Origin: Pseudomonas paraglycinae
GTDB taxonomy: Bacteria > Pseudomonadota > Gammaproteobacteria > Pseudomonadales > Pseudomonadaceae
Direction of reading: 5' to 3'
DNA: 64,000 nt
Assembly: GCF_021601625.1 (NCBI RefSeq)
Contig: NZ_BQHR01000016.1
Coordinates: forward strand, 86,223-150,222
Shown here: piece by piece, positions 20,268-28,726 of the stretch
Layout: each line of letters begins with the position of its first letter
Position numbering within the stretch: position 1 is the stretch's first letter
Notes under the pieces: generated by a model
Told to the model about the DNA's origin: nothing
Databases searched by the model: none
What the model saw: only the letters and a program-made list of their open reading frames with translations
Program-made: the position numbers and the translations under genes

Positions 20268-22457
20268 ATGCACAACGACGGGAATGTAGTGCCTCTGCAC
20301 AAAGCCACTACCGATCAGGCGACTCACTCGCCGCTCGCCCGCCTGCCTGTGATTCTGCTTCAGGTTCGCGACAAGGCTGCCCAGCGCCTGCGCAACGGTT
20401 TGCAGGAGCTGTTCGATAACGCCGACGACACCCTGTTCGAAATGGCCGACCGGGCACGCAACGACGTCGAACAGAACATTTTCTTCGAAGCCATGCGCGA
20501 CCTGCGCCTCAAGCGCAAGAACATCGAGCGCGGCTTTCTCGAGCAATTTTTCGAAGCCTTTGTCGGCCTCACTCAATTCGATCCCGTCCCCACCGTCCTC
20601 TCTCATGCCTTGCAGAATGAGGACACTACCGCGCGCACCGACGACATGGAGCGCAACGTCGCGGTCGAAACCATGGTCGGCCGCGTGCTGAATCGCGACG
20701 GGTTCGCCCTCGATCAACTGACCGCGCGATTCAATGCGCTGTTGGGCAAGACCCTGGACGATCAATACAACCCGCTGGGCCCGGCGATGCTTTGCGAATA
20801 CTTCCTGCAGGCCGGGCGCAATCTGGGCGTGGAGATCAAGGTCAAACTGATCCTGCTCAAACTGTTCGAGCGCTATGTGCTGGCCGATACCGATCAACTT
20901 TACGCCGAAGCCAATCAACTGCTGATCGCCACGGGCGTGTTGCCCGAGCTCAAGCCGGCGCCGGCCCGTCGCGCCATCGATCAGGCTGTGGCCAGCGTGC
21001 AGAGCGAATTCGAGGGCGTCGACAAAACCCAGACCGATGCGGGCGTGCAGGAGGTCTTCGCCGCGTTGCAGGAGTTGCTGCTGCACGTGCGCGGCACCGT
21101 TGCGCCGACCCTGGAACCCAGCGCCCCGGCGCAGCCGATTTCCACCCGCGACTTGCTGCGCCTGCTCTCCCACCTGCAGCAATACGTACCGGCGCTGGCG
21201 GTGCAGGACGACTTCGATCTGCGCCATCAGCTTGAACAGTTGCTGACCCGGGTCAGCGTACGCAGCGGCAAATCACGAATCGTCGGCGGGGCGGACGAGG
21301 ACGTGATCAATCTGGTGGCGATGGTCTTCGACTGCATCCTCGATGATCGCAATCTGCCGGATTCGCTCAAGGCACTGATCGCCCGGTTGCAGATCCCGAT
21401 GTTGAAGGTCGCGGTGATCGACAAAAGTTTCTTCAGCCGCAGCAGCCACCCGGCGCGTCGCCTGCTCAATGAAATCGCCGAAGCGGCGATGGGCTGGGGC
21501 GAGTGTGACGGCAATGCGCGCGACAGCCTGTACCTGCGCATCGAGCAAGTGGTGCAGCGCCTGCTGACGGATTTCGTCGATGACCCGGCGATTTTTTCCG
21601 AGTTGCTGGCGGACTTCCTCGCGTTCACCAGTGACGAACGTCGTCGCAGCGAATTGCTTGAACAGCGTTTACGCGATGCCGAAGAGGGCCGGGCGAAAAC
21701 CGAACTGGCCCGCCAGCGTGTCGAGCAGGCGCTGAACCAGGCCCTGCTGGGCAAAGTCCTGCCACCGTCGGTGGTGACGTTCGTGCAGGAGGCCTGGAGC
21801 AAGGTATTGCTGCTGACCTGCCTCAAGCACGGCGATCAGTCTGCCGAATGGCAGGCCGACGTGCAGACCATGGAGCAATTGATCTGGAGCGTGCAGCGCC
21901 ACGACGACGCCGAAGCCGGTCTGCGTCTGCTGGCGCTAGTGCCGGGGTTGCTCAAGTCATTGCGCGACGGCCTGAGCAGTTCGGCCTTCGATCCGTTTGC
22001 CACCAGCGGCTTCTTCAGTGAACTGGAAGCGCTGCATGTGCGCCTGCTCGAACCGTCCAGCGAGCCGGATCAAACCGCATTGCCGGAAATGATTGAAGTG
22101 TCGCAGGCGATTGTCTTGCAGATGGCCGACGATGGCCTCCAGCCACGCATGCCGGCGCGTTTGCCGGCCGACGACGCAGGTTTGCGTCAGGTCGATCAGT
22201 TGCGCCTGGGCAGTTGGGTGGCGTTCGAAGAAGACGAAGAACACACCCTGCGCTGCAAGCTGGCGGCGATCATCGAGGCCACCAACAAGTACGTGTTCGT
22301 CGACCGCACCGGGATGAAAGTGCTGGAGCGCGACCGCACTGAACTGGCCCTGGCATTCCGTCGCGGCGCGGTGCGGACGCTGGACGACACCTTGTTGTTC
22401 GACCGTGCGCTGGAGTCGGTAATCGGCAATCTGCGGCGGCTCAATCGCGGCAAGTGA
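20268..22457 (+). CDS. DUF1631 family protein
   Basis: This 729-residue cytoplasmic protein has no signal peptide or membrane segment. It is largely helical, with charged segments such as FDNADDTLFEMADRARND near the N-terminus, and a long helix with coiled-coil character (DERRRSELLEQRLRDAEEG) around residues 455-495. The C-terminal 90 residues (LRLGSWVAFEEDEEHTLRC, then NKYVFVDRTGMKVLE) look like a PilZ-type beta domain, which suggests possible cyclic-di-GMP binding. I do not see a convincing RxxxR motif, so that remains an inference. AGGAGG lies before the ATG. PAO1 has a homologue between nadC and ampD (PA4523, from memory). No function is established. Confidence 0.8.
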   Translation: MHNDGNVVPLHKATTDQATHSPLARLPVILLQVRDKAAQRLRNGLQELFDNADDTLFEMADRARNDVEQNIFFEAMRDLRLKRKNIERGFLEQFFEAFVGLTQFDPVPTVLSHALQNEDTTARTDDMERNVAVETMVGRVLNRDGFALDQLTARFNALLGKTLDDQYNPLGPAMLCEYFLQAGRNLGVEIKVKLILLKLFERYVLADTDQLYAEANQLLIATGVLPELKPAPARRAIDQAVASVQSEFEGVDKTQTDAGVQEVFAALQELLLHVRGTVAPTLEPSAPAQPISTRDLLRLLSHLQQYVPALAVQDDFDLRHQLEQLLTRVSVRSGKSRIVGGADEDVINLVAMVFDCILDDRNLPDSLKALIARLQIPMLKVAVIDKSFFSRSSHPARRLLNEIAEAAMGWGECDGNARDSLYLRIEQVVQRLLTDFVDDPAIFSELLADFLAFTSDERRRSELLEQRLRDAEEGRAKTELARQRVEQALNQALLGKVLPPSVVTFVQEAWSKVLLLTCLKHGDQSAEWQADVQTMEQLIWSVQRHDDAEAGLRLLALVPGLLKSLRDGLSSSAFDPFATSGFFSELEALHVRLLEPSSEPDQTALPEMIEVSQAIVLQMADDGLQPRMPARLPADDAGLRQVDQLRLGSWVAFEEDEEHTLRCKLAAIIEATNKYVFVDRTGMKVLERDRTELALAFRRGAVRTLDDTLLFDRALESVIGNLRRLNRGK

Positions 22458-22521
22458 TCGCGCGCCGGGGGCCGATCACGGCATACTGGTCGCCAACACA
22501 GTCGGCGTTGAAGGAATCGGT

Positions 22522-23082
22522 ATGCAGTTGGATCCCGCAAGCGGGTGGTGTCACGGGGTGCAGGTCTGCCCTTCGCCCAACTTCAATGAACGCCCGGCGG
22601 GCGAAGTCTCCCTGTTGGTCATCCACAACATCAGCCTGCCACCGGCGCAGTTCGCCACCGGCAAGGTGCAGGAATTTTTCCAGAATCGTCTGGATGTCAC
22701 GGAACATCCCTACTTTGCCGGGATCGCCGACCTGCGCGTGTCTGCGCATTTTCTGATCGAACGTGACGGCAAGGTCACCCAGTTTGTCTCCTGTCTTGAG
22801 CGTGCCTGGCATGCCGGCGTTTCGGTGTTCGAGGGACGGGAAACCTGTAACGATTTTTCGCTGGGCATCGAGCTGGAAGGTACCGATGATCTGCCGTTCA
22901 CCGATGCGCAGTATCAGGCGTTGACCGTGCTGACCCGGCAGATACAGACGGCGTTTCCGGCGATCACCGTCGAGCGCATCTGCGGGCACAGCGACATCGC
23001 TCCCGGACGCAAGACCGACCCCGGACCCGCATTCGACTGGGCACGCTACCGCGCCGCCCTGGCACAAGAGGAAGGACAATGA
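22522..23082 (+). CDS. ampD: 1,6-anhydro-N-acetylmuramyl-L-alanine amidase AmpD
   Basis: AmpD is a cytosolic zinc amidase that removes the peptide from recycled anhydro-muropeptides, and so keeps the AmpR inducer low and beta-lactamase off. The 186-residue product has the zinc ligands in the expected places: His35 (LLVIHNISLP), His156 (CGHSDIAPGRK) and Asp166 (KTDPGPAFDW). The PGRKTDPG loop is typical of this amidase family. It lies 64 bases after the DUF1631 gene, and its stop overlaps the ampE start (ATGA). Confidence 0.96.
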   Translation: MQLDPASGWCHGVQVCPSPNFNERPAGEVSLLVIHNISLPPAQFATGKVQEFFQNRLDVTEHPYFAGIADLRVSAHFLIERDGKVTQFVSCLERAWHAGVSVFEGRETCNDFSLGIELEGTDDLPFTDAQYQALTVLTRQIQTAFPAITVERICGHSDIAPGRKTDPGPAFDWARYRAALAQEEGQ

Positions 23083-23912
23083 GTTTTCTGGTGTTACTGC
23101 TGGCGGTATGGATCGAGAAGTTCTCGGCCCTGCGCCAACGGGTTCAAGGCGATGGCGGATGGATCCGCGAACTGCACAAGCTTGAAACCGGCGGGCTGGT
23201 CAAACAACCGTGGCTGGTGCTGACCGTCCTGGTGTTGTTGCCGGTGGCGCTGCTGGGATTACTGCTGGTGGTGCTGGACCCGGTGGCCTACGGTCTGCTG
23301 GCGTTACCGGTGCATTTGCTGGTGGTGATTTACAGCCTGGGGCGCGGCGATCTGCTCGGCGAACTAGGGCCGTTTCGCGACGCCTGGCGCCGTGAGGATC
23401 TGCAGGCCGCCGCCCATGTGGCCAAGCGTGATCTGAACATCTGCGCCGAAAGCGGCGAGCAATTGCTGGAGCAAGTGCAACGGCATCTGTTGTGGCAGGC
23501 CTACCAGAGTTTCTTTGCGGTGATTTTCTGGTACTTCCTGCTCGGCCCGGTCGCGGCGCTGAGCTATCGCTTGCTGGCGCTGGCGGAAGAAAACGCCCAG
23601 AACCCGGCGGTGGCCGAACGGGCAGGGCAACTGCGCCACGCCTTCGACTGGGTGCCGGTACGCCTGCTGGCGGCGAGTCTTGCTCTGGTCGGCAACTTCG
23701 TCGCTGTCAGCCGGGTGATGCTGCACGAACTGCTGAACTGGAACATCAGCGCTGCGCAACTGATCAACAAGGTCGGGCTGGCTGCCGGGGAAATCCCGCC
23801 GGCCGCTGTCGGTCCCGAAGGCATCAACACCCTCGACTGCCTGTGGGAACTGCTGTTGCGGGCGGCGGTGCTTTGGTATGCCGGCTTTGCCCTGTGGACA
23901 GTGCTGGCGTAG
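23079..23912 (+). CDS. ampE: Regulatory signalling modulator protein AmpE
   Basis: This 277-residue inner-membrane protein is encoded with ampD. Membrane segments are visible at about 45-90 (two, WLVLTVLVLLPVALLGLLLVVL and beyond), 145-170, 195-215 and near the C-terminus (LLLRAAVLWYAGFALW). The N-terminus MSFLVLLLAVWIEKF is characteristic of AmpE. Its role in beta-lactamase induction is unclear in the literature. The four-base overlap with ampD implies coupled translation. Confidence 0.93.
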   Translation: MSFLVLLLAVWIEKFSALRQRVQGDGGWIRELHKLETGGLVKQPWLVLTVLVLLPVALLGLLLVVLDPVAYGLLALPVHLLVVIYSLGRGDLLGELGPFRDAWRREDLQAAAHVAKRDLNICAESGEQLLEQVQRHLLWQAYQSFFAVIFWYFLLGPVAALSYRLLALAEENAQNPAVAERAGQLRHAFDWVPVRLLAASLALVGNFVAVSRVMLHELLNWNISAAQLINKVGLAAGEIPPAAVGPEGINTLDCLWELLLRAAVLWYAGFALWTVLA

Positions 23913-24069
23913 GCCGTTCAAGTGACGAGGGGGGCAATCCTCCTCGTTAACCTTAAGTTACAAAACCTCCCTTCGATTTGAGCTATACAGAGATGGCGCC
24001 CGATAGTGGCTATCTGCTGTCGCCCCGCGCCTGCCAATAAAAACAAGAAAAAACCAAGGGAGACTTCCA

Positions 24070-26100
24070 GTGAAGAGCTTGCTCTATCCCGCCGTCTCGC
24101 TGATGAACCGCTTGAGCTTCGGCATGAAGTTCAGCCTGATCAGCGTGCTGTTCCTGGTGCCGATGCTGGTGACCAATTTCTATCTGGTGCGCGATTCCTA
24201 CCGTGAATTCCAGGGCACCCGGGTGGAGCTGCAGAGCCTCGATCTGCTGGGCAGCAGCCTGGCCCTGCGCCGGGATCTGGAAACCCTCAACAATCTGGTG
24301 CAGATCAACGTCACCCTCGGCCAGTCCGGCAAGGCCGGCAATGTCGAGGCGCAGATCACCAGCCTTGAGCAAAACGTCCTGGCGCGCCTGCAAGGGCTGA
24401 CGCCCATGACGGAGGATCCGGAGCAGATCAAGTTCTTCGAGACCAAGCGCGATGAAATGATCGCCGCCTTCAAGGCCCAGCAAGCGGAAAACTCCCTGCA
24501 AAGCAAAAGTGCGCTGATCGGCAAACTGCTGGGCAATGCGCAGATTTTCAGCCAGATCGTGGCCAGTCAGGCCGGATTGAGTCGCGACAATCAGGGCGAC
24601 ATTCGCCAGCTCAGCGAGCTGATCACCTCGATCACGCCGGCTGTTACTCAGGCGTTGGGCGAGGGTCGGGCGATGGGTTCGTATTCATTGGGCCAGGGCT
24701 TTCTCAACAGTTCGTCGAGCACCCGTTTCGACGAGCTGCTGGTGCAGATCGAAAAACTTCAGGCCGAATATGGCCTGAAATTGCAGGACGCGCTGGGCTC
24801 GAGCAAAGCTGCCCGTGATTCCCTGAGCGCACCGGCCGATGCCAGCAAGGCATCGCTGAAACAGGCCGGCACACTGATCGAAGAACAAGTGGTGATGGCC
24901 GAAACCCTCGACGCTCCATGGCAGGGGTTTTATGACCAGGTCACCGGGCTGATGGACCAGACCTATCAGCTCAACGACGCCACCCTGAAATTCCTCGACA
25001 CCCAATTGCAGCAGCGCCTGGGGCAAAACCGTACGCACATGGTGCTGCAAGCCGTGGCGTTGTCGGTGGTGTTCGTGTTGATTTTCTATCTCTACGGCGG
25101 GTTCTACGCCTCGACTCGCGCCACCCTGAAAAACCTCGGCGCCATGATGGATAAAGTCGCGGCAGGCGACATGACAGTGAATTTCCGCGCCAACAGCCGC
25201 GATGAACTCGGCGAGTTGGGCGAAGTGTTCAACGGTACGGTGAGGAAAATCCACGACCTGATCGAACGGGTCGGCCACACCGTTGGCGAGGTCGAGCGAC
25301 AGGCGGGGCAAGTGGAAAACGTCTCGGCGCAAAGCAATCAGGCGGTCGCCGGGCAACGCACGCAGATCGAGCAAGTGGCCACCGCGATGAACCAGATGTC
25401 TGCAACGTCGCTGGAGGTGGCACGCAGTGCGGCGGCCGCGGTCAGCAGCGCCCACAGCGTGAACGACGAAACCATTAGCGGTCGCGGACTGGTGGAATCG
25501 CAGCAGGGCAGCATCGCGGCACTGGCGAGCGAAATCGATCAGTCGGTGCTGGTGATCAACCAGTTGGCCAGCGACAGTCAGTCGATCAGCCGCGTTCTGG
25601 AAGTGATCAAGAGCATCGCCGAACAGACCAACCTGCTGGCGCTCAATGCCGCGATCGAGGCTGCGCGGGCTGGCGAACAGGGGCGCGGTTTTGCCGTGGT
25701 CGCTGACGAAGTCCGGACGCTGGCCAAACGCACTCAGCAATCGACCGAAGAAATCGAGCAGATGATCGCCAAGCTTCACGGTGGCGTCGGTGCGGCGGTG
25801 AAGGCCATGGGCGTCAGCCATCAGATGGCCAACGGCACGGTGGGGCAGTCGGAGAAAGTCCAGCAGGCGCTGGAAAACATCCTCGGCGCTGTCGGCATGA
25901 TCGTCGACCAGAATCAGCAGATCGCCGCCGCCGTCGAGCAGCAGACCGCCGTGGCCCACGACATCGACCAGAATATCGTCGAGATCAACCGTGCCGGCGA
26001 GCGCACGGCAGAAGGTGCGCATCAGACCGAAGATGCCAGCCGCGCGTTGTCGGCGCAGGTGGTCGAGTTGAAGCAATTGATCAGCGCGTTCCGGGTTTGA
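24070..26100 (+). CDS. Methyl-accepting chemotaxis protein
   Basis: This 676-residue chemoreceptor has an N-terminal membrane helix (about 17-37) and a large, mostly helical periplasmic sensor region (about 38-322) with no Cache or PAS features that I can recognise. A second helix follows (about 324-346), then a HAMP domain, and a C-terminal signalling domain. The tip around 505-560 contains EQTNLLALNAAIEAARAGEQ, the CheA/CheW contact region. The start is a GTG at 24070, preceded by GGGAGAC. It corresponds in position to the chemoreceptor next to ampE in PAO1. The ligand cannot be told from sequence. Confidence 0.92.
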   Translation: MKSLLYPAVSLMNRLSFGMKFSLISVLFLVPMLVTNFYLVRDSYREFQGTRVELQSLDLLGSSLALRRDLETLNNLVQINVTLGQSGKAGNVEAQITSLEQNVLARLQGLTPMTEDPEQIKFFETKRDEMIAAFKAQQAENSLQSKSALIGKLLGNAQIFSQIVASQAGLSRDNQGDIRQLSELITSITPAVTQALGEGRAMGSYSLGQGFLNSSSSTRFDELLVQIEKLQAEYGLKLQDALGSSKAARDSLSAPADASKASLKQAGTLIEEQVVMAETLDAPWQGFYDQVTGLMDQTYQLNDATLKFLDTQLQQRLGQNRTHMVLQAVALSVVFVLIFYLYGGFYASTRATLKNLGAMMDKVAAGDMTVNFRANSRDELGELGEVFNGTVRKIHDLIERVGHTVGEVERQAGQVENVSAQSNQAVAGQRTQIEQVATAMNQMSATSLEVARSAAAAVSSAHSVNDETISGRGLVESQQGSIAALASEIDQSVLVINQLASDSQSISRVLEVIKSIAEQTNLLALNAAIEAARAGEQGRGFAVVADEVRTLAKRTQQSTEEIEQMIAKLHGGVGAAVKAMGVSHQMANGTVGQSEKVQQALENILGAVGMIVDQNQQIAAAVEQQTAVAHDIDQNIVEINRAGERTAEGAHQTEDASRALSAQVVELKQLISAFRV

Positions 26101-26104
26101 ATTG

Positions 26105-26132
26105 ACCTGCCTCTTGTGAGGCAGGTTTTTTC
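26105..26132 (+). terminator. Intrinsic terminator after the chemoreceptor gene
   Basis: The stem ACCTGCCTC/GAGGCAGGT with loop TTGT is followed by TTTTTT. Confidence 0.88.
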
Positions 26133-26254
26133 GGAATGGCTTGTAGTACTTTTTGGCTTACATCTGTAAGCAAAATCCTGTTTTCCTCCGATAGCTGGTT
26201 TTTCGTCTTCAATGAACCAAGCTCAGTTTTTTGACCACTTGGAGGAGATCGCAT

Positions 26255-26644
26255 ATGTCCGTCGCAACCCTGGGCGTCCAGGGCCGCTGCGCCCACTGCC
26301 AGACCACCCTGGTGCTCAAACCCTGGCAACTGAATGCCATTTCGATCCACGAAGCGTTCACCTGTGCGCACTGCCAGAAAAGCCTGGAGCTGCGCTGCCC
26401 GAAGCAGATCAAACGCTTTCGCTCGCTCGACTCTCTCGGACTAATGCGCGCCAGTGCGCTGGTGACGGTGTGCACCGCGTTGCTGGTGGCGTTGGTGATG
26501 GAATGGGTGGGTCTGCTCAGCGTTACCGAGCAGTTGAACGCGTCGCTGATCGCGATTTTCGTGTACTTCGCGGTGATTCGTTATGCCCGGCAGCGCCAGC
26601 ACCTGACGCTGATTCTCGACGCGGCCAAGGCCCACGCCGACTGA
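26255..26644 (+). CDS. Small membrane protein with an N-terminal double-CxxC module
   Basis: I do not recognise this 129-residue protein. The N-terminal 50 residues hold two CAHC pairs (GRCAHCQTTL and FTCAHCQKSLELRC), which probably form a zinc knuckle or rubredoxin-like module. A third cysteine follows the second pair closely. Two membrane helices follow (about 73-92 and 103-118), with a short charged C-terminus. GGAGGAG lies 7 bases before the ATG at 26255; an upstream ATG at 26231 lacks a site. It converges on the tatD-like gene, whose stop abuts its own. It has its own expression unit after the upstream terminator. Confidence 0.7.
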   Translation: MSVATLGVQGRCAHCQTTLVLKPWQLNAISIHEAFTCAHCQKSLELRCPKQIKRFRSLDSLGLMRASALVTVCTALLVALVMEWVGLLSVTEQLNASLIAIFVYFAVIRYARQRQHLTLILDAAKAHAD

Positions 26645-27421
26645 CTACCAGCCGAACACCTCGCAACTGTTGGCGGTACTGGCGGCAGCGAGCTGTTGCG
26701 CACTGATGTTCATCAAAGTGGCCAGTGAGTCGCAGATCGCCGGCAGATGCGCTGGCGTATTGCGAATGCCGGGGTACATGGCGGGCGCCATGTCCGGTGA
26801 GTCGGTTTCCAGCACCACCGAATCCAGCGGCAAGTCGGCCAGCACCCGGTGCATGCGCAACGCCTGCGGCCAGGTTGGCGCACCGCCAAGACCCAGTTTG
26901 AAACCGAGCTTGATGTATTCCCGCGCTTCTTCACGGCTGCCGGCGAACGCATGGATGATCCCGGCACGCTTGAGCTTGAAGCGCTTGAGCGTGGCAATCA
27001 CCGCCGCATGGCTGCGTCGTACATGGATCAATGCCGGCAGTTCAAAATCTGCCGCCAGTTGCAGTTGTGCCTCGAACAGCGCTTGCTGGCGCTCGCGGTC
27101 GAGGGTTTCGATGAAGTAATCCAGGCCGATTTCGCCGACCGCGCACAGCTGCCGATGACCTTTTAGCCGTGTCAGCCAGTCACCTAGAGCAAGCAGGTCT
27201 TCAGGCCGATGCTGATCGAGATAGACGGGGTGCAATCCGAAGGCCGCGTACAGATCGCTATCGCTTTGCACCAGATCCCACACCCTTTGCCAGTTGCCTT
27301 CGTAGACACCCAACACGACCATTCGCCGCACCCCGAGGGCGCGGCTTTCGGTGAGCAGCGCCGCGCGGTCGGCGTCGAAGTCGGGGAAGTCCAGATGGGT
27401 GTGGCTGTCGATCAGCTCCAC
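26645..27421 (-). CDS. TatD family metal-dependent hydrolase
   Basis: This 258-residue TIM-barrel hydrolase of the TatD/YcfH family has the N-terminal metal pair in IDSHTHLDF (His7, His9), FGLHPVY, the metal-bridging glutamate in VGEIGLDYF, ALIHVRR, IHAFAGSREEA, and VVLETDSPDM near the C-terminus. Family members are DNases or related hydrolases; the substrate here is unknown. The start is a GTG at 27421, only 3 bases after the cra stop, so it is almost certainly read from the cra transcript. Confidence 0.88.
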   Translation of the reverse strand: MELIDSHTHLDFPDFDADRAALLTESRALGVRRMVVLGVYEGNWQRVWDLVQSDSDLYAAFGLHPVYLDQHRPEDLLALGDWLTRLKGHRQLCAVGEIGLDYFIETLDRERQQALFEAQLQLAADFELPALIHVRRSHAAVIATLKRFKLKRAGIIHAFAGSREEAREYIKLGFKLGLGGAPTWPQALRMHRVLADLPLDSVVLETDSPDMAPAMYPGIRNTPAHLPAICDSLATLMNISAQQLAAASTANSCEVFGW

Positions 27422-27424
27422 GGC

Positions 27425-28420
27425 TCAATCCCGGTGAATACGCTGCTTGAAGGTACGGGCAATGGCTTGCACGCCAGGCTGATAGTCCGATTGCTCGACC
27501 GCTGCGAGTGCCAGTTCCAGCGCCTTGTCGGCGATCAACTGGTGCTGCTGGGCCATGGCGTTGACCGGCAGCGGCAGGAAGTCGAGCAACTGGGTGTCGC
27601 CGAATGTGCCGAGGCGCAGCGGGCGGTTTTTTAACGGGAAGTCATGCAGCGCGTCGAACACTCCCTGCAACAGTACGTAGGACGTGGTCACCAGCGCATC
27701 CGGCAAATGCCCGAGGCGTTGCAGGAGTTCTTCCATCAACTGTTTGCCGCACTCGCGGCTGAAGGATTCGGCGTGCTCGATCAGCACTTCGCCCTTGAAA
27801 CCGGCCAAGGCTTGCTTGAACCCGGCCGCACGTTCCTGGCTGATGCTCAGTTCCGGGCGGGCGCCCAGCAGCACGATCTGTTTCGGCTGCGGGTCGAGCA
27901 GGCTTTCGGTCAGGTGCAGGCTGGCTTCGCGGTCATCGCTGACCACCGAACAGAAATGCTCGGCATCCATCACCCGGTCGATGGCAATGATCGGCAGACC
28001 CTTGGCCTGCAATTGGCGATAACTGTCGTCACCGGCCGGCAGACAACTGGCGACGATCAACGCATCGCAGCGTCGGGCGCGGAACAGTTGCAGCAGTTGC
28101 CGCTCGCTGTCCGGTGCATCGTCGGAGCTGGCGATCAGCAGCTGATAGCCCCGCGCACGGGCGCCTTGCTCCAGCAGTTTGGCGATCCGCGCGTAACTGG
28201 GGTTTTCCAGATCCGGCAGGATAAAACCCAGGGTCCGGGTGTGCCGACTGCGCAGCCCGGCCGCCTGTGGATTGGGGGTAAAGCCGTGCAGATCGACCAC
28301 CGCCCGCACCCGCTCGACGGTGGCGGTGCTGATGCGTTGCTGTTCGGCCTTGCCGTTGATGACGTAGCTGGCGGTGGTCACGGACACTCCGGCCAACCGC
28401 GCGATATCACTGAGTTTCAA
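27425..28420 (-). CDS. cra: Catabolite repressor/activator Cra (FruR), LacI family
   Basis: This 331-residue LacI-family regulator represses the fructose operon and in Pseudomonas is released by fructose-1-phosphate. The DNA-binding domain MKLSDIARLAGVSVTTASYV is followed by a hinge and a sugar-binding-type domain starting at RTLGFILPDLENPSYARI. The start codon is TTG at 28420, supported by AAGGAAA 8 bases upstream and by the canonical N-terminus. It is divergent from fruB, and the 306-base intergenic region holds a matching operator at 28566-28577. The tatD-like gene is downstream in the same operon. Confidence 0.94.
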   Translation of the reverse strand: MKLSDIARLAGVSVTTASYVINGKAEQQRISTATVERVRAVVDLHGFTPNPQAAGLRSRHTRTLGFILPDLENPSYARIAKLLEQGARARGYQLLIASSDDAPDSERQLLQLFRARRCDALIVASCLPAGDDSYRQLQAKGLPIIAIDRVMDAEHFCSVVSDDREASLHLTESLLDPQPKQIVLLGARPELSISQERAAGFKQALAGFKGEVLIEHAESFSRECGKQLMEELLQRLGHLPDALVTTSYVLLQGVFDALHDFPLKNRPLRLGTFGDTQLLDFLPLPVNAMAQQHQLIADKALELALAAVEQSDYQPGVQAIARTFKQRIHRD

Positions 28421-28565
28421 CCCGGGATTTCCTTGTTTTTTCGAGCTTGCCGCGACATTTTCGCCAATCCTACCCGATTCAGGCAGGCGACCATTGTCTC
28501 AGCGCATCCGACAAGTTGGACTTCAAGGATGGGACATTATCGAGTAACGTGCCGATCAATCTAGA

Positions 28566-28577
28566 TTAAACGTTTCA
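28566..28577. promoter_or_regulatory. Cra operator between cra and fruB
   Basis: TTAAACGTTTCA is a near-palindrome that matches the operator reported for Cra upstream of fruBKA in P. putida (from memory). It lies about 150 bases before both genes. The rest of this intergenic region (28421-28726) holds no gene. A short GGCGC/GCGCC hairpin stands just before the fruB ribosome site (AAGGAG). Confidence 0.75.
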
Positions 28578-28726
28578 GCAAGCGTATTTTCTACGTTTTA
28601 GACGCCTTTGGCCGGTTCTGCCGTGAAACCGCCAAAACAGCCTCCTGAAAAGGATGGCTCACAGCGCCTAAGCTGCAACCATTCAAAACAATACCTGGCG
28701 CACCACCGCGCCAAAAAGGAGATCGC

